Assembly (NCBI RefSeq): GCF_003073045.1
Contig: NC_037596.1
Span: 7,211,416-7,275,415 of the forward strand
Source: Pomacea canaliculata
Taxonomy: Eukaryota > Mollusca > Gastropoda > Architaenioglossa > Ampullariidae
Reading direction: 5' to 3'
DNA: 64,000 nucleotides
Positions 57,313 through 64,000 of the stretch are shown here, one piece after another. The notes below the pieces were generated by a model. That model had not been told where the DNA came from and ran no database searches. It saw nothing but the letters and a program-made list of their open reading frames with translations. A program made the translations under genes and the position numbers. The stretch's first letter is position 1; each line of letters starts with the position of its first letter.

Positions 57313-60300
57313 GGCTGACTCGATCGCCTTCACAAACCCTCCAGGTTTCCGTTACCTCCCACACCAGGCGGGTGTAAGCTCACACACTAGGTTTGCGTTG
57401 GATTGACTACACGAGTAACACTTCCCTTTTCTTGGGTCAGTCACTTGCGGAGTCAAAGGTCACAGTAAACACCCTGCGTGGTCGAGGACTGCAGTTGATC
57501 TGTTGATTGAAATTCATTTAGTCTCTGTCATCAACGAACGATTACGATAACACTTGTCTTTCGGCGCTGAACTACGTTCTTCGACTGACGTTTTCTATCC
57601 GCCAAGGTATGTGCTCGGCTGCCAGTTCTTTAAATAATCTTCGGTCAGGTCAACAACATACATGGGTGGCCTTCACTTTCCTACTTCTTTGTACATATAC
57701 CCGGATCTTTCTACATCCGAGTTTCTCGGGAGTTCCCCACCTTTACAATAACAGGAAGGACAGCGAAGTAATTTGTTTTGAACGAGAATAGCGAGGTGTG
57801 ACCCAACCAGAGACTGTAAACCCAGTTTTGATGTGACAACCTCGCGAGCGCAAAGCCTCCCGGATGCAGCAATCTGGACAGAGCGTTGTGATATCCACAA
57901 GACAAAATACTCCAGTGGTTGGGCCACTCACAGCCGGATCACGCTATGAGAAGATGAGCAAACCTGTCTGTAATGTAGGTCAGAGAGACAACTTAAAACA
58001 TCAATACGCGGGCACGTGTGTGTGTGCGCGCGCGCGTGCATGTGTCTGTGTAGACGCACGCTGTACTGTAATGTTTGAGTCTCTTTAAGGAAACTCCATA
58101 CACAAACAATTGTGGATATCACTTTCATTTGTCTATGCAGTTGCATTCAAACAGAAATACCTTATCACCCTTACAGTGAGAGTAAGCAACTGACGAAAAC
58201 TTTGAAGCTGAAAATCTGGAAAGAAACGTGCAGACAATAGAGATTGTTTAAAACAAGAAATTATTTGCTTTAATCTATAATGCAGTAAAAACAAAACAAA
58301 GTAAGATGAAAAATTATGCTGGGCACGCACATTTATTTGTTACATCTCACATGGAACACAAAACACAAGGTGAACAACAAATCATGTTGATGACAAGTCA
58401 TCATGCGGAGGCAATATTATTGAAAGCTTGAGATGTGGGAAAATTCCCACAGCAATCAAGAACAGGCATGACAGAGATAATGAAAAGCATACAGTGAAAT
58501 ATTGCTTTTTTTTCCTATCTACTAGACCTATTTGGCTAGTGTTGTCTGTGCAGGGTGAATCCCTGTGTTGTTATGTACATTGACTATAACATATAACTAA
58601 ATCATACACTTTCAAACCATTCTGTAAACAACATGTCCATTTAGTAATAATAATAATCAGCATTTATAAGATGCCTATTCAACATGTAATGGGTGAACAC
58701 AATCACTCATGTATGCCATTCAGAAAACATGACAATAAGCTACCATTTTGGCATGGAAAGCAACACAGGCATATCCAGTCAAACAAGTCCGAACAGATCA
58801 ATCTCCATGCATCTCATGCTTGTCACTAAACACCTTTCTGAACATTAAAAGCATTAAAAGTATTTCATCCTCACATATACTTAAAATTTTTCTTGAGGGA
58901 GATCAAAATTAAGGTAATAAAAGCAAAAACACACAGGTCACGTTCTCATCTCTATGCCTAGGTAAATATGCTGACAGTCGTTTTGAATGCCACAGTATTT
59001 TTAGTCTCTGCAGGAAAGTGAAACCACTGCCATTAAAGTTTATAACTATAATCATTACAATAGTGAAAAAAATGTTCTCACTCATGTATGAAATCATGTA
59101 GAAATCAAAAGAACATTTGCATGTGCAGGTATGCATCACCGAAGGTATACAAATGCATCTTTGCCTCCATCTAAACATGAATCGTATACTTAACTCAGAA
59201 AAATGATGCTATTCATTTGCATCAAACTGATTAATCAAACATCCCACCAAAACTCAAAGCTTCAGTAAGTTTCTTTTACTGAAACCAAAGTCATAAAATA
59301 TAGAAACAAACACTGTGATACTGTTTTCTGAAGTCAAATCTTTGAAAATTATTTATGAGCTAAAAATGCATTTCTCCAGCAAAACATATCATTTTAAACA
59401 ACTGCAATCTTTTTTTTAAATAATTAAAACACCCCAAAAGACACGTGTTCTATTTTTTAATGCCTTCTTGTGACTTTTATTTCTTTTACTTGTATTGTCT
59501 TTTTTTTTGTCCTTGCTCAACTTTGTGTACAATTTTTTTACCAGTTAGGCTATAAATACAGAATACTACACTGCACACTCTCTCATGTATGTGTGCAAAC
59601 TTGCTTGTGCATGCACACTCACACAGAGTTAATAATTAATTTAAAGTACATAAAAACATTATTGCGTTAAAAAGGGATGAAGAAATGTCTCAATTAAAAT
59701 GACTCTATATGGTGTAAAATTATGTAAGACATACTAATGCAAACATCAAAAATAGGAATTTTGTTTTAATAAATGATGAGATAACGCAAAAGCACCAAAG
59801 GTAAACAAGAATAATCAGCATACTTTCTACACACTTGCTACAACCAGATGGTACTGGAGCACAGCTTTAGATTTAGTGCAAAAAATGATTCACCCTTACA
59901 TGTCAGAAGCAAGCAACAAAATCTAAAAATGAAATTTTTCTAAATTAAGTGCCTCGGCAAACGCTGTAAAATCTGCTTACATGCTCATCTAAATTCTGTT
60001 TCATGTTTCTATTTGAAAAATTCTTAATAGTATCTCAAAGAGATGTCATGGAAAACATCATGCTAACCAAAAACAAACAATTTTTTAACAATTACATAAA
60101 ATAAAACTATACAGTTCGTGCATAGGCACACTTGTGCACTTACTGGTGTTTTGGGGATGGATGATGTTGGTTTATCTGCAACCACACCTTCACATATATG
60201 CTTTGCTTCACTTTTGGAAGTTTTTACAAGTACCATTTTATCCAGGGAATACAAATGGAGCTTTACACAGCAGGCAGCCTAACTTTGTGCTCATTATTTT

Positions 60301-60958
60301 CTCTTTTAGTCAGAAATCCTTTGTACAACCTTTGATTAACCTGCCGACAGGTCAGGCATTCAAGCTATATCTGACAATTTATATTTCTAATGAACACCTT
60401 CTACAACTGTAATTCTCTCTCTCTCTCACTTAGGGACAATCTCCCTAAATCCATCCTTATCACATAATGTCCTTCATATTCGTACTTCTACACTCTCCTG
60501 CTCGTTGTTGTTCTGCTTCCAGAAGTTCTTGCAGTTCTTTGTGATTGTACTGGAAGTTCCTTTTTAAGGCATCGTTTTAACTTTTCTTCCATGCTTACCA
60601 AACAAGTTTTCTTGATCACATGTAAAATCTATTATGTGAACGTCTCTGTAAGGATTTTTGGAGGAACACATCATGATAATGCTCATGAATAATGTTATCA
60701 ATTATTATTAAAATTATTAAATTGGACAATTTAAAAAGCATCATGCTGTCTAAAGTAACAATCAGTGGTGTAATCCTGTAATTAAATAATGGCTGTTGTG
60801 ATGTATTATTTAAATAAAACGAGACAAATAAATATATCTGATACACTGGTATGCACACACATAATTTAGGTCATGTATATGCAAGCATGCATGGGTGTGT
60901 GCATGCATGCATGTACCTGCTCACTCACACCGTGTAGTGCTGTGTGCATTCACTAGAG
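57313..60958. other. MIF 5' flank, then intergenic or zinc-finger gene 3' UTR
   Basis: No exon recognised. On the minus strand the part nearer 62087 may be a long 3' UTR of the zinc-finger gene. CG/GT alternation occurs at 58018-58045. Otherwise AT-rich. Confidence 0.4.
60951..60958. repeat. hAT target-site duplication, left
   Basis: CACTAGAG, identical to 61656-61663; 8 bp is the hAT hallmark. Confidence 0.9.
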
Positions 60959-61655
60959 CAGGGGTGGGCAAATAGCGGCCCGCGGGCCGCATGCGGCCCG
61001 CCAAGTGGTTCTCTGCGGCCCGCAGAAGCCCTTTGGCAACACAAAAAAAATATTACCGAAAACAAGTTAGGCTTAAGTTACGTTCAAGTCCCATGCCTGC
61101 TGCGTACGTAATGGCCGGCCTTGATGCACCTGATGAATTACAACTTGAACTGATACACCTTCAATCAGATCATGCATTGAAGGAAAGGTTTTATTCCCTG
61201 TCACTGGTTGAGTTTTATAAGTGCCTCTCCAACAAATCATTTCCTTGTTTAAGAGTATTTGCTCCCCAGCTATTTTCAATATTTGGTTCAAGTTACATCT
61301 GTGAGCAAAGTTTTTCCTGCATGAATATAAACAAGTCAAAGAACAGGTCATTGCTTTCAGATGCAAACTTGCAGTCAGTTATGAGAGTATCTACCAGTAA
61401 TTTTAAAAGAATTGTTCAGCAAAATTGTATTCAAAAACATTTTTCTCATTAAATTGTGTGTGCTTAATTTTTCATTCTGGTTTTCTATTTATTCCTACAG
61501 TGTTACATATTTCATGTGCTCATTATTAAATAAATGCGTTTGTTTACAATTTGGCGATTTTACGTCGTTTTTGTATTCAATTACAAGGTGCGGCCCTCGG
61601 ACTAGTCATGACCCAGCAATGCGGCCCTCGCAACAAAAAAGTTTGCCCACCCCTG
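60959..61655 (+). mobile_element. hAT DNA transposon, internally deleted, 697 bp
   Basis: Bounded by 14-bp perfect terminal inverted repeats (CAGGGGTGGGCAAA and its complement TTTGCCCACCCCTG) and a perfect 8-bp target-site duplication CACTAGAG. Subterminal regions are rich in GCGGCCCGC and GCGGCCCTCG. Only the C-terminal part of the transposase remains, so the element is a non-autonomous deletion derivative of a Charlie/GTF2IRD2-like hAT. It sits in the flank or 3' UTR of the zinc-finger gene. The perfect ends imply a young insertion. Confidence 0.92.
61100..61452 (+). pseudogene. hAT transposase C-terminal fragment
   Basis: About 117 codons of the hAT transposase end, including the hATC dimerisation region: LVEFYKCLSN, FPCLRVFAPQLFSIFGSSY, ICEQSFSCMNINKSKNRS, then LLSDANLQSVMRVSTSN, a pattern shared with GTF2IRD2-like and ZBED-type proteins. 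The DDE catalytic core and N-terminal BED finger are missing through internal deletion. The preceding codons back to 60991 come from terminal-region sequence and are not homologous to transposase. The frame is otherwise uninterrupted to TAA at 61450. Confidence 0.85.
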
Positions 61656-61663
61656 CACTAGAG
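61656..61663. repeat. hAT target-site duplication, right
   Basis: CACTAGAG, the copy matching 60951-60958. Confidence 0.9.
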
Positions 61664-62086
61664 CACATCTACTCAAAACTATGAACTTTAGAACTTTAGT
61701 GTAGAGGAAAATACATAAAAAGCTATTCAAAATCTGCAGTGAAAATCACAACTATGACCCACTGCTACAGTGGAGACATACATCAAACATGGTAACATGT
61801 TATTAGTACAACTGTCACACTTATAAAGCTATCTGACCATTTCATGATTTGAATTCAGTTATGGCTTCTTAAGACTTGCTTCACACATGGGTGACTCAGT
61901 TCATGTAAATACTGACATCATCTTCATTTAGTTCTGACAAATGTCTGGCACATAAATGCCCTTGGCAAACATGCTTTGGTCATCAGTGAAATACTCCAGA
62001 AAAATAAATGTAACTCTTCTACCTATTATTCAACCCTTGCATCTAGCATATATAGTGTTGCCATAAAAAAAAACAATTCAGTGGAC
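61664..62086. other. Probable 3' UTR of the zinc-finger gene
   Basis: No coding potential. It directly follows the zinc-finger stop codon on the minus strand and is AT-rich. Confidence 0.4.
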
Positions 62087-63838
62087 TCATTTGGGTTCAG
62101 GGTTGAGCTGGTGATAAAAGAAGGGGCCTCTGCTTTGCATCTGCAGTGTCATAGGCATGGTCATCTGCAGTTGGGCAGGCATCATCTGTGCCTGCAGGAC
62201 ATGCATCTGTTGCACCTGCACTTGCGATGGGTTTTGTTGCTGGTTTAAAGTAGGAGTTGGGGTCTGGGACTGAGAGGGATGTGACTGACCTTGCTGTTGC
62301 TGTTGTTGCTGCGTCTGCTGTGTCTGGGTCTGTGCCTGCGTCTGCTGCTGCGATGCCTGGTGGGAAGTCTGTGACAGATCTTTCTCTATGGAGCTGCTGG
62401 CTGCTCGGATGATGGCAAGGTCCTCATCAATCCCACTGTGCTTGGCCTTGTGCTTGTTCAGGTGTGCTGTCTGCGCAAAGGTTTTGCCACAGATGTGGCA
62501 GTCAAAAGGTCGTTCACCGGTGTGGGTGCGCATGTGCCGCTGCAAGGCACTCATGTAGCGGAACTCCTTTTGGCAGACGTCACACATCTGAGTTGCTTTG
62601 TTTAACTTTACACGCAGACCTTGGGATGGGGAGTGGGTCTGTGAGCTGCTTGACTTAGTGCCTTCATTATTCGCTGAAGAGGATGACAATGCAGTCGCTT
62701 GTCCTGCTAATTCAGACTTCTTTGATTTTTTACGTTTACTCTCTCCTGGCAAATGGCTTGAAGTCTGCTGGAAGGTCTGGTACTGGGGGATCCCTGGAGG
62801 CACAGGAACTGACGGTGGGGGTACCATGGTTGGCAGGGTTGGGGGAATGACCTGTATTGCTGTGTGGAAAGGGCTGCTCGTTGGTGATATGGTGGAGAAT
62901 GCAGACTGCAGAGATGTACTTTGAGATAACGACGATGAGTTGAAAGTCATGGCAGAAATAGGGGTGGGTGATAATGGGGTTAGAACTGTAGGTGGGGAGC
63001 CTGTCTGACAAGATGTGCTAGTGGTCTTTGTCTTTTTGTTTTTGCGCTTGCTGTTGCCAGAGGTGTGCTTGGGCACATAGGGTACCCCTTTACAGCTGGT
63101 CTTCTGGTGGGTCTGCACATGTGACAGCTGCGAAAAACCACGGCCACAAGCAGGACACTTGAACGGTTTCTCACCTGTTTTAAAACCGAAGGATGCACGT
63201 TTGTCTATATCTCAAGCACCTGTTACAGTATGGTTGTTACTTGCATCAGTGAAACACAGAGACCAATAAACTGTTAGAACATTGATAGCACATTGAGATG
63301 TATTATAGTAAAGTCAAGACAACAAAACAGAGAGTAAATCAACTATAAATCACTACGTAATCTGAAATATCTCTCATTTAAGTCAGTCTTTAAATATGCT
63401 TACTTGCTGCGGAAGGAGATGGTTGGGGTCTGCCTTCCACATGCCATGCCCTTGAGAGAGTGAACCACTTACAGTTCATCACCCTACAGCTTCTACTAAG
63501 CTATGGGACCCTCAGTCTTCCTATTTGCAGCTATTGCCAGGAGAAAAAAAAAGCCCTGCTTCATAAGACATTGACCAAACCTGTATGCGTACGTTGATGA
63601 CGTTTCAGCTCACTGGCAAAGACGAACTCTTTGCCACATTCTTCACATTCCAATACACGCCGCCGCTTGGAGGTGTGCACTTTTGTATGTGCCAAGAGGC
63701 TCTCATAGCTGGTGAATTGCATTTCACAGATACTGCACTGTGGGATGTTCTTTGGCAAATGTGTTCGACGATGGGCGGCCAAATGGGTTGCCTGGGAAAA
63801 TGCTCGACCACATTGATCACACCCATATGGTTTTTCAC
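62087..63838 (-). CDS. C2H2 zinc-finger transcription factor, 3' part (two last coding exons)
   Basis: Exons 63838-63581 (258 bases) and 63174-62087 (1088 bases) join in matching phase 1; the 5' part lies right of the window. The upstream exon begins inside a GEKP linker and encodes CDQCGRAFSQATHLAAHRRTH, a CSICEMQFTSYESLLAHTKVH finger and CEECGKEFVFASELKRHQRTH. The last exon adds CPACGRGFSQLSHVQTHQ, a long Ser/Thr/Pro-rich linker of about 150 residues with a basic SKRKKSKK patch, then CDVCQKEFRYMSALQRHMRTH and CHICGKTFAQTAHLNKHKAKH. It ends in a Gln-rich tail (with a run of seven Q) and a Met/Gln-rich terminus MQSRGPFFYHQLNPEPK. Sequence-specific DNA binding in the nucleus is expected; the Gln-rich tail may be an activation region. 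The orthologue is not recognised. Splice phases inside HTGEKP linkers are typical. Confidence 0.85.
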
Positions 63839-64000
63839 CTGGAGAAAAGTCAAGAGAATTTTGAAAATGTGTGCACTACAAAGTGGATTTTTATGTGAAC
63901 CCTTACTCTGTATAAAAAGCCACATGGGCTTAGAATGTAAAGAGTCTTAAAGAGACTTGTGTATGTGATTTTAAGGAGCCGAGACCTTAAACCAACACAA
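63839..64000. other. Intron of the zinc-finger gene at the right edge
   Basis: No exon in the last 160 bases. The acceptor of the 258-base exon is at 63839-63840, so this is intronic. Confidence 0.6.

Overview
This is animal nuclear DNA: multi-exon genes with GT-AG introns, long AT-rich non-coding stretches, many CA/TG and ATT microsatellites, one LINE and one hAT DNA transposon. No prokaryotic gene, tRNA, rRNA, CRISPR array or retroviral/Polinton-like element was recognised. The gene content (tandem OATP/SLCO transporters, gustatory-receptor-like 7TM proteins, a MIF, an FSIP2-N-like protein, a CD20/MS4A-like protein, a C2H2 zinc-finger gene) fits a lophotrochozoan, most likely a gastropod mollusc. 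That placement is inference.

Left third (1-19.8 kb): an organic anion transporter cluster. The last four coding exons of one SLCO gene lie on + at the left edge (1-1307). Convergent to it are two 12-exon SLCO genes on - (4692-10354 and 12697-18906), inside a direct tandem duplication of about 8 kb. The first can be assembled as an uninterrupted 698-residue transporter. The second has nearly the same exons but a one-base deletion in exon 4.

Middle (19.8-36.3 kb): three gustatory-receptor-like (Gr/GRL, 7tm_7) genes, two close paralogues on + (20117-22293, 28457-30950) and an older relative on - (33255-36268). All share the exon plan large exon / 69 bp / 90 bp / 57 bp, with the Gr-type TYxxxLLxxY signature in the 18-residue last exon. 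Each carries one or more single-base reading-frame breaks as written here. A nearly full-length LINE (24286-27527, - strand, 13-bp target-site duplication) sits between the first two.

Right half (36-64 kb): a five-exon CD20/MS4A-like membrane protein (39579-41560, +), a five-exon 335-residue FSIP2-N-like coiled-coil protein (47027-43903, -), a three-exon MIF gene with vertebrate-like exon sizes (57312-56279, -), an internally deleted hAT element with perfect terminal repeats and 8-bp target duplication (60959-61655), and the 3' part of a C2H2 zinc-finger gene with a Gln-rich tail (63838-62087, -) running off the right edge.

There is no operon logic. The functional links are local tandem expansions (transporters; chemoreceptors). 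Single-base indels recur in otherwise conserved genes, so recent pseudogenisation and residual assembly error must both be considered.
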